64,000 nt of DNA from Methanolobus psychrophilus R15 (GCA_000306725.1 CP003083.1:992001-1056000), one strand, 5' to 3'; shown: positions 17,417-30,574, counted from the stretch's first letter. Numbers and translations: made by a program. The notes: generated by a model not told the origin, from the sequence alone.

Positions 17417-19060
17417 ATAGCGTTAAGTAAAGGGCAAATAGCGAATTCGTTTTTCACGAAGAATAAGATCGTGCAGCATCACATCGATTCTTATAATAAA
17501 TTCCTGGAAAGCGGACTTCAAAAGATCATCGATGAGCAGAGAATCATAGAGACGGATCTTGAAGATACATTCATAAAACTGGGAAAGATAAGAGTAGAGA
17601 ATCCTGTAGTAAAAGAGGCAGACGGGGCTATCGAAAGACTCTATCCCAACGAGGCAAGGCTCAGGAACCTGTCATATTCCGCACCGCTTTATCTGCAGAT
17701 GAGCGTAGTTGTTGGAGAAGAGGAGAAAGAGCCACAAGAAGCAAAGATAGGTCAGCTTCCTGTAATGATCAAATCCGATATATGTAACCTGACAGAGTTG
17801 ACGGATGAGGAGATGGTGAAGTACGGAGAGGACCCGCTGGACCCCGGAGGATACTTCATAGTCAACGGTACGGAACGTGTCGTCATGACACTGGAAGACC
17901 TTGCTCCGAATAAGATACTTACAGAGTTCGGTGAGAGATACGGGGATATGATCGAGGTCGCAAAAGTGTTCTCCCAGAGAAGAGGATACAGGGCACTTGT
18001 CGTCGTGGAAAGAGGACGAAAATCAATCCTTGAAGTCTCATTCCCTTCCATATCAGGCCGCGTCAACTTCATAACCCTTATGAGGGCACTAGGTGTCGAA
18101 ACTGACGAGGACCTCGTCAAAGTAGTCTCCACAGACCCTGAAATAATGAAATTCATGTTCGAAAACCTGGAAGAAGCCGAGGTCTCAACAGTAGAAGAAG
18201 CAATGGAGAAAATAGGATCCCGCGTAGCTTCCGGTCAGGCAAGAGATTACCAGATCAAGCGTGCCAACTACGTCATTGACAGATACCTGTTGCCACATCT
18301 TGGTAATGAACCCACCAACAGGGTCGCCAAGGCAAACTTCCTGGGAAGGATGGCAGAATCCTGTTTTGAACTTGCACTTAAGAAGAGGAACGAGGACGAT
18401 AAGGACCACTACTCCAACAAGAGACTTAAGCTTACAGGAGATCTGATGGAAGACCTCTTCAGAGTAGCTTTCAACAGGCTGTCCCGTGACATAAAGTACC
18501 AGCTCGAGAGAGCAAACATGAGGAACCGCGAACTGAATGTCATAACCCTTGTTCGTGCTGATGTGCTCACCGACCGCCTGCAGCATCCGCTTGCAACCGG
18601 TAACTGGGTTGGCGGAAGGACCGGCGTATCACAGCTCCTTGACAGGACGGATTACATCTCGACACTGTCCCACCTCAGACGTGTAATTTCCCCTCTCTCC
18701 AGGGCACAGCCACACTTTGAGGCTCGTGACCTGCACCCGACTCAGTGGGGAAGGCTTTGCCCCTCCGAAACTCCGGAAGGACCAAACTGTGGACTGGTGA
18801 AGAACTTCGCCCAGATGGTCGAGCTTTCCACAGGTTCCGACGAGGACAAACCTATCAAGCACATACTATATAATCTGGGAGTCACTCCAACCATGATCCG
18901 TTCATCCTTCCACAAGATACCAGGTTACGAAGGAGAACTGGAGGAATTCATTGATGAAGAGGGCGCCCCGCACATAGACGACGAGAATGCGGAACCGCTT
19001 GGATATGCGAACTATTCCGATACATTGGACGACAACATGGGAGGATTACTTGATGAATGA
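17417..19060 (+). CDS. rpoB2: RNA polymerase subunit B'' (N-terminal half of Rpo2), apparent ATA start
   Basis: N-terminal half of the second-largest polymerase subunit, split as in most methanogens. Recognised by [21 protein letters not shown]-type opening, [48 protein letters not shown] at the end of the fork region. The frame has no ATG, GTG or TTG between the upstream stop TAG (17330) and a GTG at 17471. Starting there would cut off [16 protein letters not shown], which I take to be the conserved N-terminus. AGAGGGTG at 17404-17411 sits five bases before ATA at 17417, so I place the start there (547 residues). If the ATA is not used, 17471 is the fallback. Confidence 0.85.
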   Translation: MALSKGQIANSFFTKNKIVQHHIDSYNKFLESGLQKIIDEQRIIETDLEDTFIKLGKIRVENPVVKEADGAIERLYPNEARLRNLSYSAPLYLQMSVVVGEEEKEPQEAKIGQLPVMIKSDICNLTELTDEEMVKYGEDPLDPGGYFIVNGTERVVMTLEDLAPNKILTEFGERYGDMIEVAKVFSQRRGYRALVVVERGRKSILEVSFPSISGRVNFITLMRALGVETDEDLVKVVSTDPEIMKFMFENLEEAEVSTVEEAMEKIGSRVASGQARDYQIKRANYVIDRYLLPHLGNEPTNRVAKANFLGRMAESCFELALKKRNEDDKDHYSNKRLKLTGDLMEDLFRVAFNRLSRDIKYQLERANMRNRELNVITLVRADVLTDRLQHPLATGNWVGGRTGVSQLLDRTDYISTLSHLRRVISPLSRAQPHFEARDLHPTQWGRLCPSETPEGPNCGLVKNFAQMVELSTGSDEDKPIKHILYNLGVTPTMIRSSFHKIPGYEGELEEFIDEEGAPHIDDENAEPLGYANYSDTLDDNMGGLLDE

Positions 19061-20867
19061 AGCTAAAGTGTTCCTGAACGGTGAACTGATAGGCACACAT
19101 AACGACCCTGCGGATCTTGTGGAGAATATAAGGAAACAGCGCAGAGCAGGCGTAATTTCAAGCCAGATCAATGTTACCCTGTACGAGGACATCCACGAAG
19201 TGATCATTAACTCAGACATGGGCCGTGCCAGAAGGCCACTCATCGTCACTGAGAACGGACAGGCGCTGGTAACTCCTGACGAAGAGGATCAGATAGCTGT
19301 CGGAGACCTTTCCTTTGACGAACTTCTTACACACGGGAAAATAGAGTATCTTGATGCCGAAGAGGAAGAGAACGCATTCATCGCCCTTTATCGTAAGGAT
19401 ATAACAGAAAAACACACGCACCTGGAGATCAACCCTGGACTGATGCTGGGCATCTGTACCGGAATGGTACCTTACCCGGAGCACAACGCATCTCCGCGTA
19501 ACACCATGGGTGCTGCAATGGTCAAGCAGTGTATCGGCGTATCCACATCCAACACAAAGCTCAGGCCGGACACCCGTGCCCACCTGCTCCACTATCCTCA
19601 AAAGGCAATGGTCAGGACACAGACATGTGAAGCCATTCACTTTGATGAGAGACCTGCGGGACAGAACTTCGTTGTGGCTGTCATGTCATACGAAGGCCAC
19701 AACATTGAAGATGCCCTGGTCTTCAACAAGGGCTCGATCGAGAGAGGCCTTGGAAGGAGCCATTTCCTGAGAACCTTTGAGGGAGAGGAAAGAAGATATC
19801 CGGGAGGCCAGGAGGACAAGTTCGAGATACCTGACTCTGAGTTCAGGGGAGCTCGCAGCTCCGAGGCATACGCGAATCTTGATGTAGACGGCCTCGTCAA
19901 CCCGGAGACAGTTGTCGGACCAAATGATGTCCTGATAGGCAAGACAAGCCCCCCGCGGTTCCTTGAAGAACAATCCGATTTCGGCATTACCGTGGAGCAG
20001 CGCAGAGAAAGTGCCATCACCATGCGCTCTAACGAGAAAGGGGTAGTGGACACCGTATTGCTTACAGCCTCCATCAATGGAACCCGCCTTGCAAAAGTAA
20101 AGATAAGGGACCAGAGAGTACCTGAAATAGGTGACAAGTTTGCTTCCAGACACGGACAGAAAGGTGTTATCGGACTCATCGTACCCTATGAGGACATGCC
20201 CTTTACACATACCGGAATGGTGCCTGATCTCGTTATCAATCCACACGCTATCCCTTCACGTATGACTGTCGGGCACGTGCTCGAGATGATAGGAGGCAAG
20301 ATCGGCTCCATGGAAGGCAGGCGTATCAATGCAACTGCATTCTCAGGTGAATACGAGGATGACCTGCGTGCTGCACTTAAGAGCCATGGCTTTGCCCACA
20401 CAGGAAAGGAAGTATTCTACGACGGAGTCACCGGACAGATGATCCGTGCGGACGTGTTCGTAGGAGTTATCCTTTACCAGAAACTGCACCACATGGTTGC
20501 ATCAAAGATACATGCAAGGTCACGCGGACCTGTGCAGGTGCTGACCCGCCAGCCAACCGAAGGGCGTGCCCGTGAAGGAGGCCTGCGTTTCGGAGAAATG
20601 GAGCGTGATGTGCTTATCGGCCATGGCGCTGCAATGACATTGAAAGAAAGGTTACTGGATGAATCTGACAAGGTCGTTGAGCTTGTCTGCGGACACTGTG
20701 GAATGATCGCCACTTTCGACAGGAAGAGGAATATCAGATACTGCGCGAACTGCGGTGCTGAAACAGATATCCATCCAGTGGAAATGAGTTATGCATTCAA
20801 ACTATTGCTTGATGAGATCAAGTCCCTTGGTGTGGCCCCCAGGTTACAGCTTGAGGACGCAGTCTGA
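19053..20867 (+). CDS. rpoB1: RNA polymerase subunit B' (C-terminal half of Rpo2)
   Basis: C-terminal half of the second-largest polymerase subunit, 604 residues from ATG at 19053. The start overlaps the B'' stop by eight bases and has GGAGG ten bases upstream; an in-frame ATG farther up is inside the B'' gene. Motifs: [49 protein letters not shown] (active-site and NTP-contact region), and [21 protein letters not shown]. The C-terminal zinc ribbon is [23 protein letters not shown], with the four Cys in place. rpoA' follows after 12 bases. Confidence 0.97.
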   Translation: MNEAKVFLNGELIGTHNDPADLVENIRKQRRAGVISSQINVTLYEDIHEVIINSDMGRARRPLIVTENGQALVTPDEEDQIAVGDLSFDELLTHGKIEYLDAEEEENAFIALYRKDITEKHTHLEINPGLMLGICTGMVPYPEHNASPRNTMGAAMVKQCIGVSTSNTKLRPDTRAHLLHYPQKAMVRTQTCEAIHFDERPAGQNFVVAVMSYEGHNIEDALVFNKGSIERGLGRSHFLRTFEGEERRYPGGQEDKFEIPDSEFRGARSSEAYANLDVDGLVNPETVVGPNDVLIGKTSPPRFLEEQSDFGITVEQRRESAITMRSNEKGVVDTVLLTASINGTRLAKVKIRDQRVPEIGDKFASRHGQKGVIGLIVPYEDMPFTHTGMVPDLVINPHAIPSRMTVGHVLEMIGGKIGSMEGRRINATAFSGEYEDDLRAALKSHGFAHTGKEVFYDGVTGQMIRADVFVGVILYQKLHHMVASKIHARSRGPVQVLTRQPTEGRAREGGLRFGEMERDVLIGHGAAMTLKERLLDESDKVVELVCGHCGMIATFDRKRNIRYCANCGAETDIHPVEMSYAFKLLLDEIKSLGVAPRLQLEDAV

Positions 20868-20879
20868 GGTGATCACAAA

Positions 20880-23522
20880 ATGAAAGAGCTACCATCTATC
20901 CCAAAAAGGATCGGCGCTATAAAGTTCGGTCTGCTGTCACCCAGAGAAGTCAGAAAGATGAGTGTGACCTCCATCGTCACTGCGGATACATACGATGACG
21001 ACGGTTACCCCATAGATATGGGCCTCATGGACCTGCGGCTTGGAGTCATTGACCCGGGTCTTAAGTGCAAGACCTGCGGAAGCCGTGCAGGCGAATGCCC
21101 CGGCCATTTCGGACATATCGAACTTGTTGCTCCTGTCATCCATGTTGGTTTCAACAAAACCATCAGAAAGGCACTACGTTCCATCTGCCACAACTGCAGC
21201 AGGCTTTTGCTCACTGCCGACCAGAAGAGGAATTTTCTGGCACAGTTAGAGAGTTCAAAGGATATGGGGCATCTGCCCGACGACATCGTCAACGAAGTGT
21301 TCAAAGAGGCACGCAAGACAAAGATATGCCCTTACTGCTCCTCAGAGCAGAAAGAGGTAAAGTTCGAAAAGCCTACTGATTACATAGAGGATGGTCACAA
21401 GCTTACTCCCACTGAGATCAGGGACCGCTTCGAGAACATACCTGACGAGGATGTAAAAGTACTTGGCATGGATCCGAGCAGTGCAAGGCCAGAATGGACT
21501 ATTCTTACAGTTCTTCCTGTGCCGCCGGTCACCGTAAGGCCATCCATTACCCTGGAATCCGGCCAGAGGAGTGAGGACGATCTTACACACAAGCTTGTGG
21601 ATATCATCCGCATCAATCAGAGGTTCCAGGAGAACAGAGATGCAGGCGCTCCCCAGCTCATCATCGAGGACCTGTGGGAATTGCTGCAGTACCACGTGAC
21701 AACATTCTTTGATAATGAGGTGTCCGGTGTCCCTCCTGCAAGGCACAGATCCGGAAGGCCTTTAAAGACCCTCACCCAGCGTTTGAAAGGAAAGGAAGGG
21801 CGTTTCAGAGGGAGTCTGTCAGGTAAGCGTGTCAATTTCTCGGCGCGTACCGTCGTGTCCCCTGAACCCAACCTGAGTATAAATGAAGTAGGAGTGCCTT
21901 TTGAGATCGCTCACCAGATGACAATACCTGAAAGGGTGACCACAAGGAACATTGACCTGCTGCGTATGTACGTCCTCAGGGGCAGCGAAGTGCACCCTGG
22001 TGCAAACTACGTGATACGCGAAGATGGAAGACGTATACGGGTATCTGAGATCAATAAAGAAGAGCTTGCTGAGAAGATACAGACAGGATGGGTCGTTGAG
22101 AGGCAGCTTATGGATGGCGACATAGTTCTCTTCAACAGACAGCCTTCCCTGCACAAGATGAGTATCATGGCCCACAGGGTAAAGGTCCTTCCTTACAAGA
22201 CCTTCAGGCTGAACCCGGCCGTATGCCCCCCATATAATGCGGACTTTGACGGTGACGAGATGAACATGCACGTTCTCCAGACCGAAGAGTCAAGGGCTGA
22301 GGCAAGCATCCTCATGCAGGTACAGGAGAACATTCTTTCCCCGCGTTTCGGAGGACCTATCATTGGTGGCATACATGACCACATATCAGGGCTTTTCCTG
22401 CTCACGAGAAACGAGAACAGCATTACCAAGACAGCTGCACTTGAGCTACTCAGGAAGTCAGACATAAGGGTCCTGCCGGAGCCTTCAAGCTACACCGCAG
22501 ATGGCGAACCCCTCTGGAATGGAAAGCAGATATTCAGCCAGATATTACCCAAAGGACTTTATCTGGAATTTCCTGCACAGGTATGTTTCAAGTGTGACAC
22601 ATGCAAGAAGAGGGACTGCGAATACGAAGCTTACGTGGTCATAGAAAATGGTGAGATGATACAGGGAACCATTGACGAGCAGGCCATAGGCGCCTTCAAG
22701 GGCAAGATCCTTGACAAAGTTGTCAAGGAATACGGCACTGAAGCCGGGGCCAAATTCGTGGATGATTTCACAAGACTTGCAATACGCGGCGTCATGAAGA
22801 CCGGCCTTAGTTTCGGAATTAGTGACGAGGACATACCGACCACAGCCAAGATGCAGATCGCCAACCTTCTGAATGAAGCCGAGGAGAATGTCCAGCGGCT
22901 TATTCAGGCTTATGAGGCAAAGGAGCTCGAAGCACTGCCAGGGCGTACGATGGATGAGACCATTGAAATGAAAATCATGCAGGAACTGGGTAAAGCCAGG
23001 GACCAGACCGGTAATATTGCAGGAAGGCAGCTGGGTCTTGAGAACTCCGCAGTTATAATGGCAAAGTCAGGAGCCAGAGGTTCAATGCTTAACCTTACCC
23101 AGATGGCGGCCTGTGTCGGACAGCAGGCAGTTCGTGGTGAGAGGATCAGAAGAGGATACAACGGAAGAACCCTCCCTCACTTTGACAAAGGTGACCTCGG
23201 TGCCGATGCGCGTGGTTTCGTCAAGGCCAGTTACAAGAGCGGGCTCAATCCGACCGAGTATTTCTTCCACGCAATCGGTGGACGAGAAGGTCTTGTGGAT
23301 ACTGCGGTGCGTACATCACAGTCAGGATACCTGCAGAGGAGGCTTGTGAATGCATTGCAGGACCTTGAGGTACAGTATGACGGATCCGTCCGTGAGACAC
23401 GCGGCGTCATCGTACAGTTCAAGTACGGAGAAGACGGCATAGACTCCACAAAGAGTGACTACAGCAAGCCGGAAGCTGTGCATCGTATAGTAAGGACGGT
23501 TACAGGAAGAGAGGTGAACTAA
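20880..23522 (+). CDS. rpoA1: RNA polymerase subunit A' (N-terminal part of Rpo1)
   Basis: Catalytic largest subunit, N-terminal part, 880 residues. The N-terminal zinc sites [20 protein letters not shown] and CHNCSRLL, then CPYCSSEQ, are intact. The Mg-binding catalytic loop [12 protein letters not shown] lies near residue 457. [13 protein letters not shown] precedes it and the bridge-helix region is [43 protein letters not shown]-like. The stop is two bases before the A'' start, so the two halves are translationally coupled. Confidence 0.97.
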   Translation: MKELPSIPKRIGAIKFGLLSPREVRKMSVTSIVTADTYDDDGYPIDMGLMDLRLGVIDPGLKCKTCGSRAGECPGHFGHIELVAPVIHVGFNKTIRKALRSICHNCSRLLLTADQKRNFLAQLESSKDMGHLPDDIVNEVFKEARKTKICPYCSSEQKEVKFEKPTDYIEDGHKLTPTEIRDRFENIPDEDVKVLGMDPSSARPEWTILTVLPVPPVTVRPSITLESGQRSEDDLTHKLVDIIRINQRFQENRDAGAPQLIIEDLWELLQYHVTTFFDNEVSGVPPARHRSGRPLKTLTQRLKGKEGRFRGSLSGKRVNFSARTVVSPEPNLSINEVGVPFEIAHQMTIPERVTTRNIDLLRMYVLRGSEVHPGANYVIREDGRRIRVSEINKEELAEKIQTGWVVERQLMDGDIVLFNRQPSLHKMSIMAHRVKVLPYKTFRLNPAVCPPYNADFDGDEMNMHVLQTEESRAEASILMQVQENILSPRFGGPIIGGIHDHISGLFLLTRNENSITKTAALELLRKSDIRVLPEPSSYTADGEPLWNGKQIFSQILPKGLYLEFPAQVCFKCDTCKKRDCEYEAYVVIENGEMIQGTIDEQAIGAFKGKILDKVVKEYGTEAGAKFVDDFTRLAIRGVMKTGLSFGISDEDIPTTAKMQIANLLNEAEENVQRLIQAYEAKELEALPGRTMDETIEMKIMQELGKARDQTGNIAGRQLGLENSAVIMAKSGARGSMLNLTQMAACVGQQAVRGERIRRGYNGRTLPHFDKGDLGADARGFVKASYKSGLNPTEYFFHAIGGREGLVDTAVRTSQSGYLQRRLVNALQDLEVQYDGSVRETRGVIVQFKYGEDGIDSTKSDYSKPEAVHRIVRTVTGREVN

Positions 23523-23524
23523 AG

Positions 23525-24667
23525 ATGAGCATTAGTGAAGCTACTATAGATTCAATGATCGGACAGCTGGACCTTCCGAAGAACATAATGAAGACCCTTA
23601 AAGACGATGCCATCAAGGCAGGAGTTACAAAGAAGGAGCTTGAGGAGATCATCGAGCGCCTTCTGGAAAGCTACCAGTATGCCCTCGTGGAGCCATGTGA
23701 AGCTGTAGGTGTCGTTTCAGCACAATCTATCGGGGAGCCGGGAACGCAGATGACGATGCGTACCTTCCACTACGCCGGTGTCGCTGAAATTAACGTTACA
23801 CTTGGTCTGCCCAGGCTTATCGAGATAGTTGACGCAAGGAAACTGCCAAGCACACCTATGATGACAATTGCACTGGAATCAGGATATGCGACCGACAGGG
23901 ACCTGGCCCGTGCCCTTGCATGGGAAATTGAGGCAACGCATATAGAGAACCTTGCAGATATAACGACAGATCTCGCTAATATGCAGCTTATCATCGACCT
24001 CAATGAGAAGAACCTGGTGCAGAGGTCACTCACACCGGATCAGATCGCTGACAAGATACGTGATGAGATGGATGTTGTCGTAACTGTTTCCGGCAATATC
24101 TCAAACCAGATAATACTGACACCGAATGCTCCTTCTTACAGGGAACTACTCCAGCTTGCCAAGAACATCCATACCATCACCCTCAAAGGCATTGAAGGTA
24201 TCAAGAGAGTCGTTATCAGAAAAGATGGCGAAGAGTACACTCTATATACGGAAGGATCACAGCTTAAGGAAGTCCTGCAGATAGAGGGAGTAGATGTCAC
24301 GAGGACATATACCAACAATGTAGAGGAGATCTATGATGTATTTGGTATCGAGGCTGCAAGGAATGCAATCATCACTGAGGCCAACAATACCCTTGGAGAG
24401 CAGGGACTTACTGTAGACATCAGGCATATCATGCTCGTATCCGACATAATGTGCTGTGACGGCGAGGTAAAGCAGATTGGCAGACACGGAATTTCAGGAG
24501 AGAAGGCCAGTGTATTTGCCCGTGCAGCTTTTGAAGTTACTGTTAACCACCTCCTGGATGCAGGAATGCGCGGGGACCTCGATGAGCTCAATGGTGTTAC
24601 GGAGAACATTATAGTAGGACAGCCGATCAAGCTTGGTACAGGCGATGTCCACCTTATTTCCAGGTAA
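23525..24667 (+). CDS. rpoA2: RNA polymerase subunit A'' (C-terminal part of Rpo1)
   Basis: C-terminal part of the largest subunit, 380 residues. The trigger-loop region and its continuation are seen in [23 protein letters not shown] and the following [21 protein letters not shown]. The cleft/jaw and clamp end with [39 protein letters not shown]. It begins two bases after rpoA'; a gap of 97 bases separates it from L30e, the largest break in this part of the operon. Confidence 0.97.
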   Translation: MSISEATIDSMIGQLDLPKNIMKTLKDDAIKAGVTKKELEEIIERLLESYQYALVEPCEAVGVVSAQSIGEPGTQMTMRTFHYAGVAEINVTLGLPRLIEIVDARKLPSTPMMTIALESGYATDRDLARALAWEIEATHIENLADITTDLANMQLIIDLNEKNLVQRSLTPDQIADKIRDEMDVVVTVSGNISNQIILTPNAPSYRELLQLAKNIHTITLKGIEGIKRVVIRKDGEEYTLYTEGSQLKEVLQIEGVDVTRTYTNNVEEIYDVFGIEAARNAIITEANNTLGEQGLTVDIRHIMLVSDIMCCDGEVKQIGRHGISGEKASVFARAAFEVTVNHLLDAGMRGDLDELNGVTENIIVGQPIKLGTGDVHLISR

Positions 24668-24764
24668 ACAGTGTCATGTTGTTCCATATGAGCAACCAGA
24701 AACTACATATAAGGATTCAAGTATTAGGATACAATCTAAACACATTATAAACGAGTTGATGTAA

Positions 24765-25052
24765 ATGGATATTAACATTGATAAAGCACTTATCAAAGTC
24801 ATCAGAACCGGCAAGGTCATAATAGGATCAAACCGTACCGTCGATGCCGCCATGAACAATGAGGCAAAAATGGTTGTACTGGCTGCAAACTGCCCGAAGG
24901 ATGTAAGAGCAAAGATAGAAAGCACAAATGTGCCCATACTGAACTATAAAGGAACAGGTATGGAACTGGGACCTGCATGTGGTAAGCCGTACATCATCGC
25001 TGCAATGGCTATCATTGAAAGCGGTGAATCGGACATACTGGCTGCATCTTAA
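24765..25052 (+). CDS. rpl30e: Ribosomal protein L30e
   Basis: 95-residue RNA-binding protein of the L7Ae/L30e family in the large subunit. Sequence landmarks are [34 protein letters not shown] and [20 protein letters not shown]. Archaea usually carry this gene between rpoA'' and nusA, exactly as here. The next gene starts 15 bases after the stop. Confidence 0.95.
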   Translation: MDINIDKALIKVIRTGKVIIGSNRTVDAAMNNEAKMVVLAANCPKDVRAKIESTNVPILNYKGTGMELGPACGKPYIIAAMAIIESGESDILAAS

Positions 25053-25067
25053 AGGGAGTTGCCGTAT

Positions 25068-25493
25068 TTGAGTGAGATCAAGCTGTCTACAGAAGGGCTG
25101 AGATATATAGCTTTATTTGAAGAACTGACAAAGGCAACTGTCAAGGATTGTATAATCGATGACGGGCGCATAATATATGTGATCAAGGCAGGCGACATGG
25201 GAGCTGCCATCGGAAAGAATGGCGATCACATAAACCGCGTCAAAAAAACTGTGGACAAACAGATCGATCTCGTGGAATATTCTGACGAGCCGGTCGCATT
25301 CATCAAGAATGCCTTCAGCCCCATAACAGTCAGGTCAGTTAATATTGTGGACAGGAACAACAAGCGATTAGCTTATGTAGAAGTATCCAATAAGGACAAA
25401 GGACTTGCCATTGGACGAAATGGAAAAAACATAGAGAAGGTTAAGCTTGTTGCAAAGCGGCATCATGACATAGATGACGTAATCCTTCAGTGA
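25068..25493 (+). CDS. nusA: NusA-like KH-domain transcription factor
   Basis: Archaeal NusA, reduced to the two KH RNA-binding domains (141 residues). KH loops are visible as [19 protein letters not shown] and [19 protein letters not shown]. It is thought to act in termination or antitermination; the archaeal protein lacks the bacterial N-terminal polymerase-binding domain. I choose the TTG at 25068 ([16 protein letters not shown] follows) because GGGAG lies nine bases before it; another TTG nine bases upstream is too close. Confidence 0.92.
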   Translation: MSEIKLSTEGLRYIALFEELTKATVKDCIIDDGRIIYVIKAGDMGAAIGKNGDHINRVKKTVDKQIDLVEYSDEPVAFIKNAFSPITVRSVNIVDRNNKRLAYVEVSNKDKGLAIGRNGKNIEKVKLVAKRHHDIDDVILQ

Positions 25494-25543
25494 TCACAAT
25501 TACAACTTTAAATCAACTCATAGATATAATCAGAGGAATTAAC

Positions 25544-25972
25544 ATGCCAAATGGAAAGTATGCAGCTCACACACTTCAGAGCATTCGTAAGAACGCAAGG
25601 TGGAAAGACTCCTATTACAACAGGCGCACACTCGGACTGGACGTAAAGGCCGATCCGCTCGGTGGCGCACCGCAGGGACGAGGAATTGTCCTTGAGAAAG
25701 TGGGTGTCGAAGCAAAACAGCCGAACTCGGCTATCAGGAAATGCGTAAGGATCCAGCTCATCAAGAACGGACGTCAGGTGTCAGCATTCTGCCCTGGTGA
25801 CGGAGCTATTAACTTCATCGATGAACACGACGAAGTAACTGTAGAGAGGATTGGTGGCCGTATGGGTGGTGCAATGGGTGATATTCCCGGAGTGCGCTTC
25901 AAGGTAATTGCCGTAAACAATGTATCTCTCAGGGAAATGGTCATCGGCCGCAAGGAAAAACCAAGGAGATAA
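25544..25972 (+). CDS. rps12: Ribosomal protein S12 (uS12)
   Basis: Small-subunit decoding-centre protein, 142 residues from ATG at 25544 ([12 protein letters not shown]). Motifs: [27 protein letters not shown], the loop [22 protein letters not shown] and [22 protein letters not shown]. An upstream in-frame ATG at 25490 overlaps nusA and adds residues unlike the family. AGAGGAAT provides a Shine-Dalgarno. S7 follows after four bases. Confidence 0.96.
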   Translation: MPNGKYAAHTLQSIRKNARWKDSYYNRRTLGLDVKADPLGGAPQGRGIVLEKVGVEAKQPNSAIRKCVRIQLIKNGRQVSAFCPGDGAINFIDEHDEVTVERIGGRMGGAMGDIPGVRFKVIAVNNVSLREMVIGRKEKPRR

Positions 25973-25976
25973 TATT

Positions 25977-26537
25977 ATGTTAAAGTTATTCGGCAAATGG
26001 GACCTCACAGAGGTAGAAGTTGGGGACCAGGGAATCAGGAAATACGTCAATATCGACCCCGTAATAGTTCCCCACAGCAATGGAAAGCATGCCAAGCAGC
26101 AGTTCAATAAATCCGAGATCTGTATCGTTGAGCGCCTCGTCAACAACATGATGAGGGAAGAGACCAACACAGGAAAGAAACAGAATGCAATGGCTGTTGT
26201 GAGTGAGGCCCTTGACATAATCCACACAAAGACAAAGAAGAATCCGGTACAGGTCCTTGTAGAAGCTATCTCCAATGCAGGGCCCCGGGAAGAGGTCGTA
26301 AGACTCAAGTACGGCGGCATATCCGTCCCAAAAGCAGTCGACACTTCATCCCAGAGACGTGTGGACACTGCGCTCAGGTACATCTCCATGGGTGCAAAAC
26401 AGGCTTCATTCAAGTCAAAGAAGAGTGCTGCAAGCGCCCTGGCTGCAGAGATACTCGCTGCTGCAAACCGGGATGCAAAATGCTTCTCCATCAACAGGAA
26501 GGATGCTAAGGAAAGAGTCGCAAAGGCAGCACGTTAA
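25977..26537 (+). CDS. rps7: Ribosomal protein S7 (uS7)
   Basis: Small-subunit head protein that nucleates 16S rRNA folding, 186 residues from ATG at 25977 ([13 protein letters not shown]). [13 protein letters not shown]-type segment, [20 protein letters not shown] and [20 protein letters not shown] are typical. AAGGAG lies about ten bases before the start, inside the end of rps12. An in-frame ATG at 25920 belongs to an unused extension. Confidence 0.96.
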   Translation: MLKLFGKWDLTEVEVGDQGIRKYVNIDPVIVPHSNGKHAKQQFNKSEICIVERLVNNMMREETNTGKKQNAMAVVSEALDIIHTKTKKNPVQVLVEAISNAGPREEVVRLKYGGISVPKAVDTSSQRRVDTALRYISMGAKQASFKSKKSAASALAAEILAAANRDAKCFSINRKDAKERVAKAAR

Positions 26538-26580
26538 CGCTGACCTTTACATTTAGCCAATTATAAGAAAGGTAATCAAT

Positions 26581-28773
26581 ATGGGCAGAAGAAAGAAGAT
26601 GGTGGAGCGTGTGACTGCGCTCATGAACGAGCCGGAGAAGATACGTAACATTGGTATCGTTGCACACATAGACCACGGAAAAACCACTTTGTCTGATAAC
26701 CTCCTTGCAGGAGCAGGCATGATCTCAAAAGAGCTTGCAGGCAGGCAGCTCTTCATGGACTCCGATGAAGAAGAGCAGCAGAGAGGTATTACAATTGATG
26801 CATCAAACGTTTCAATGGTGCACCAGTACGATGGTGTTGACTACCTTATCAACCTCATCGACACACCAGGTCACGTAGACTTTGGTGGCGATGTCACTCG
26901 TGCAATGCGCGCCGTGGACGGAGCAGTTGTGGTCATTGACGCTGTTGAAGGCACAATGCCGCAGACCGAGACCGTGCTCAGGCAGGCCCTCAGGGAACAT
27001 GTTAAGCCAGTATTATTCATTAACAAAGTAGACCGCCTCATTAATGAACTTAAGGTAGACTCCCAGGAAATGCAGATCAGGCTCGGAAAGCTTATCGACC
27101 ACGTGAACAAGCTCATCAAGGGCATGAACGAGGAACGATACAAGGCAGGATGGAAAGTAGATGCTGCACAAGGTACCGTTGCTTTTGGTTCAGCTCTTTA
27201 CAACTGGGCCATCAGTGTGCCCATGATGAAGAAGACAGGCGTCAGTTTCAACGATGTTTACAACTACTGCCGCGAGGGAGATATGAAGACACTTGCTGAC
27301 AAGTGCCCACTCCATGAAGCGGTCAACGACATGGTCATCAGGTTCCTTCCAAACCCACTGCAGGCTCAGGAAGGCAGGACCAATGTCATCTGGCACGGCG
27401 ACAGACAATCACCAATTGCAAAGTCAATGGCAACTGCAGACGCAAAGGGAGACCTTGCATTCATGGTCACTGACATATCCATGGACCCACATGCAGGAGA
27501 AGTCGCAACAGGAAGACTGTTCAGCGGTTCCCTCACCCGTGGCCTTGAAGTATATGTAACTGGTGCCGCAAAGACGAACAGGATCCAGCAGGTAGGTATC
27601 TTCATGGGTCCGGAGAGGCTCGAAGTGGAGATTATACCTGCAGGTAACATTGCAGCAGTCACCGGCCTGAGAGACGCGTTCGTCGGTTCCACTGTAACCA
27701 CACTGGACGGAATGACACCGTTTGAGAGCATAAAGCACGCTAGCGAACCTGTGGTGACGGTAGCAGTCGAAGCTAAGCACATGAAAGACCTTCCAAAGCT
27801 CGTTGATGTGCTCAGACAGGTAGCAAAGGAAGACCCCACACTTTCGATCACGCTCGACGAAGAGACCGGCGAGCACCTGATGGCAGGCATGGGCGAACTG
27901 CACCTTGAGGTCATTGCGCACAGGATCGAGCGTGACAAGAAAGTAGAGATCACAACCACACCTCCGATAGTGGTATACCGTGAGACCATCCGTGGAAAGG
28001 CAGGCCCTGTTGAAGGTAAGTCACCAAACAGGCACAACCGGTTCTACGTGCACATCGAACCTCTCGAGGAAGGTGTCAGGGGCCTTATCAGAAGCGGTGA
28101 GATTTCCATGCGCATGCCAGAGGTCGAGCGCAGGGAAAAACTCATGGCAGCAGGCATGGAAAAGGACGAGGCAAAGAGCATCGTAGATATCTTTGAAAGC
28201 AACATCTACCTGGACATGACCAAAGGTATCCAGCACCTGAGCGAGACTATGGAACTCATTCTTGAAGGTTTCCATGAGGTAATGAAGGCAGGACCCCTCT
28301 CAAGGGAACCATGCATGGGAATAAAAGTGAAGCTTGTAGATGCAAAGCTGCACGAGGACGCTGTCCACAGAGGACCGGCACAGATCATCCCTGCATCCAG
28401 GCAGTCCATCCAGGCTGCAATGCTCATGGCAGATGACACACTCCTGGAACCATACCAGAAAGTGTTCATCCATGTGCCACAGGACCAGATGGGCGGAGCA
28501 ACCAAAGAGATCCAGGGTCGCCGTGGTATCATTTACAACATGACCTCTGAAGGCGATATGACGGTCATCGAGTCCAAAGCACCGGTGTCCGAGCTGTTTG
28601 GATTTGCCGGAGACATCAGGTCCGCAACAGAAGGCCGCGCAATGTGGAGCACTGAGTTTGCAGGATTTGAGACCCTCCCGACAAACCTTACTGTCGAAAT
28701 CATTGGTTCCATAAGACAGAGGAAAGGTCTGAAGAAGGAGCTTCCACAAGCAGCCGACTATCTAAGCCCGTGA
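26581..28773 (+). CDS. fusA: Translation elongation factor 2 (aEF-2)
   Basis: GTPase that moves tRNAs and mRNA through the ribosome. 730 residues with GTP motifs [15 protein letters not shown] (P-loop), [31 protein letters not shown] and [10 protein letters not shown]. Near residue 596 the segment [13 protein letters not shown] contains the His that archaea modify to diphthamide. Domain order and length are normal. It lies in the conserved str-like order S12-S7-EF2-EF1A-S10. Confidence 0.97.
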   Translation: MGRRKKMVERVTALMNEPEKIRNIGIVAHIDHGKTTLSDNLLAGAGMISKELAGRQLFMDSDEEEQQRGITIDASNVSMVHQYDGVDYLINLIDTPGHVDFGGDVTRAMRAVDGAVVVIDAVEGTMPQTETVLRQALREHVKPVLFINKVDRLINELKVDSQEMQIRLGKLIDHVNKLIKGMNEERYKAGWKVDAAQGTVAFGSALYNWAISVPMMKKTGVSFNDVYNYCREGDMKTLADKCPLHEAVNDMVIRFLPNPLQAQEGRTNVIWHGDRQSPIAKSMATADAKGDLAFMVTDISMDPHAGEVATGRLFSGSLTRGLEVYVTGAAKTNRIQQVGIFMGPERLEVEIIPAGNIAAVTGLRDAFVGSTVTTLDGMTPFESIKHASEPVVTVAVEAKHMKDLPKLVDVLRQVAKEDPTLSITLDEETGEHLMAGMGELHLEVIAHRIERDKKVEITTTPPIVVYRETIRGKAGPVEGKSPNRHNRFYVHIEPLEEGVRGLIRSGEISMRMPEVERREKLMAAGMEKDEAKSIVDIFESNIYLDMTKGIQHLSETMELILEGFHEVMKAGPLSREPCMGIKVKLVDAKLHEDAVHRGPAQIIPASRQSIQAAMLMADDTLLEPYQKVFIHVPQDQMGGATKEIQGRRGIIYNMTSEGDMTVIESKAPVSELFGFAGDIRSATEGRAMWSTEFAGFETLPTNLTVEIIGSIRQRKGLKKELPQAADYLSP

Positions 28774-28891
28774 TGACAGAGGTTGCAGCATTGGCTGCAA
28801 ACTCTTTTCGTCAGAAAGGTTTAAACGTGTAAACGTCTATTAGGTCAAAATCAAATTAGAGTATTTATAATCAAATATAGGAGATATGAAA

Positions 28892-30163
28892 ATGGCAGCT
28901 GTCAAACCACACATGAATTTAGCAGTCATCGGTCACATTGACCACGGCAAGTCTACCCTTGTCGGAAGACTGATGTTCGAAACAGGAGCAGTCCCTGCTC
29001 ACCTGATCGAGAAATACAAAGCAGAAGCAAGAGAGAAAGGAAAGGAATCTTTCGCCTTCGCATGGGTCATGGACTCACTTAAGGAAGAGCGTGAGAGAGG
29101 TATTACAATCGATATCGCTCACAGAAGATTCGACACTGACAAGTACTACTTCACAGTCGTGGACTGTCCAGGTCACCGTGACTTTGTCAAGAACATGATC
29201 ACCGGTGCATCCCAGGCAGACGCAGCTATCCTTGTAGTCGCTGCACCTGATGGTGTAATGGCCCAGACCAAGGAACACGTGTTCCTGTCCAGGACCCTCG
29301 GTATCAACCAGCTGATCATTGCTGTCAACAAGATGGACGCATCAAAATACAGCCAGGAAAGATACGAGCAGGTCAAGAAAGATGTAGGACAGCTTCTCGG
29401 AATGGTCGGATTCAAGGCCAGTGAGATCCCATTCATCCCGACATCAGCATTTGAGGGCGACAACATGTCCAAGAAGAGCGCAAACACTCCTTGGTACACC
29501 GGCCCAACCATCCTCGAGTCACTCAACGCACTCAAAGAACCAGATAAGCCAGACAAGCTTCCACTCAGGATCCCTGTGCAGGATGCATACACCATCTCCG
29601 GCATCGGAACTGTGCCTGTGGGCAGAGTTGAGACAGGTATAATGAAAAAGGGTGACAGTGTCATCTTCAACCCAAGCGGTGTAACCGGTGAAGTCAAGTC
29701 AATTGAGATGCACCATGAAGAAGCACCTCAGGCAGGACCTGGTGACAACATTGGCTGGAACGTAAGAGGCGTAGGCAAGAACGATGTCCGCAGAGGAGAT
29801 GTCTGTGGCCCGACAGCAAACCCACCATCCGTTGCAGATGAATTCACTGCACAGATAGTTGTGCTCCAGCACCCATCCGCGATCACAGTAGGCTACACAC
29901 CAGTATTCCACTGCCACACTGCGCAAACTGCATGCACACTGCTTGCTATCAATAAGAAACTTGATCCCAAGTCAGGCCAGGTAAAGGAAGAGAATCCAAC
30001 CTTCATCAAGGCAGGAGATGCAGCAATCGTTACCATTAAGCCAACAAGGCCAATGGTTATCGAACCAGTAAAGGAAATCCCACAGCTCGGAAGGTTCGCC
30101 ATCCGTGACATGGGTATGACCATTGCTGCTGGCATGTGCATAAGTGTCACACAGAAGAAATAA
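28892..30163 (+). CDS. tuf: Translation elongation factor 1-alpha
   Basis: Delivers aminoacyl-tRNA to the ribosome as the GTP complex. 423 residues. GTP motifs are [32 protein letters not shown] and NKMDASKY; domain 2 begins at [27 protein letters not shown] start at the second of two nearby ATGs (28892): AGGAG at 28879-28883 is eight bases before it but only two before 28886. The upstream gap (28774-28891) holds a stem TTGCAGC/GCTGCAA with T-rich tail and a TATA-like TATTTATAATC. Confidence 0.96.
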   Translation: MAAVKPHMNLAVIGHIDHGKSTLVGRLMFETGAVPAHLIEKYKAEAREKGKESFAFAWVMDSLKEERERGITIDIAHRRFDTDKYYFTVVDCPGHRDFVKNMITGASQADAAILVVAAPDGVMAQTKEHVFLSRTLGINQLIIAVNKMDASKYSQERYEQVKKDVGQLLGMVGFKASEIPFIPTSAFEGDNMSKKSANTPWYTGPTILESLNALKEPDKPDKLPLRIPVQDAYTISGIGTVPVGRVETGIMKKGDSVIFNPSGVTGEVKSIEMHHEEAPQAGPGDNIGWNVRGVGKNDVRRGDVCGPTANPPSVADEFTAQIVVLQHPSAITVGYTPVFHCHTAQTACTLLAINKKLDPKSGQVKEENPTFIKAGDAAIVTIKPTRPMVIEPVKEIPQLGRFAIRDMGMTIAAGMCISVTQKK

Positions 30164-30187
30164 GACACTTACCTATTTCTTTTTTAG

Positions 30188-30508
<321 letters not shown>

Positions 30509-30515
30509 AAAACGT

Positions 30516-30540
30516 ATAGTTATTGTTTTACAATAACTAT
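30516..30540 (+). terminator. Perfect 10-bp hairpin after rps10
   Basis: ATAGTTATTG and CAATAACTAT pair perfectly around TTTTA, eight bases after the rps10 stop. Probable end of the polymerase/translation operon or an mRNA 3' stabiliser. Confidence 0.55.
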
Positions 30541-30552
30541 CATCACCTACTC

Positions 30553-30574
30553 GTTACAGAATATATTCTGTAAC
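30553..30574. repeat. Perfect 22-bp dyad between rps10 and nadA
   Basis: The arm GTTACAGAATA is followed at once by its reverse complement, giving a symmetrical 22-bp palindrome with no spacer. A T-rich stretch (30582-30601) follows. It could be a second terminator stem or a protein-binding site; its position is about 75 bases before the nadA TATA box. Confidence 0.5.
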
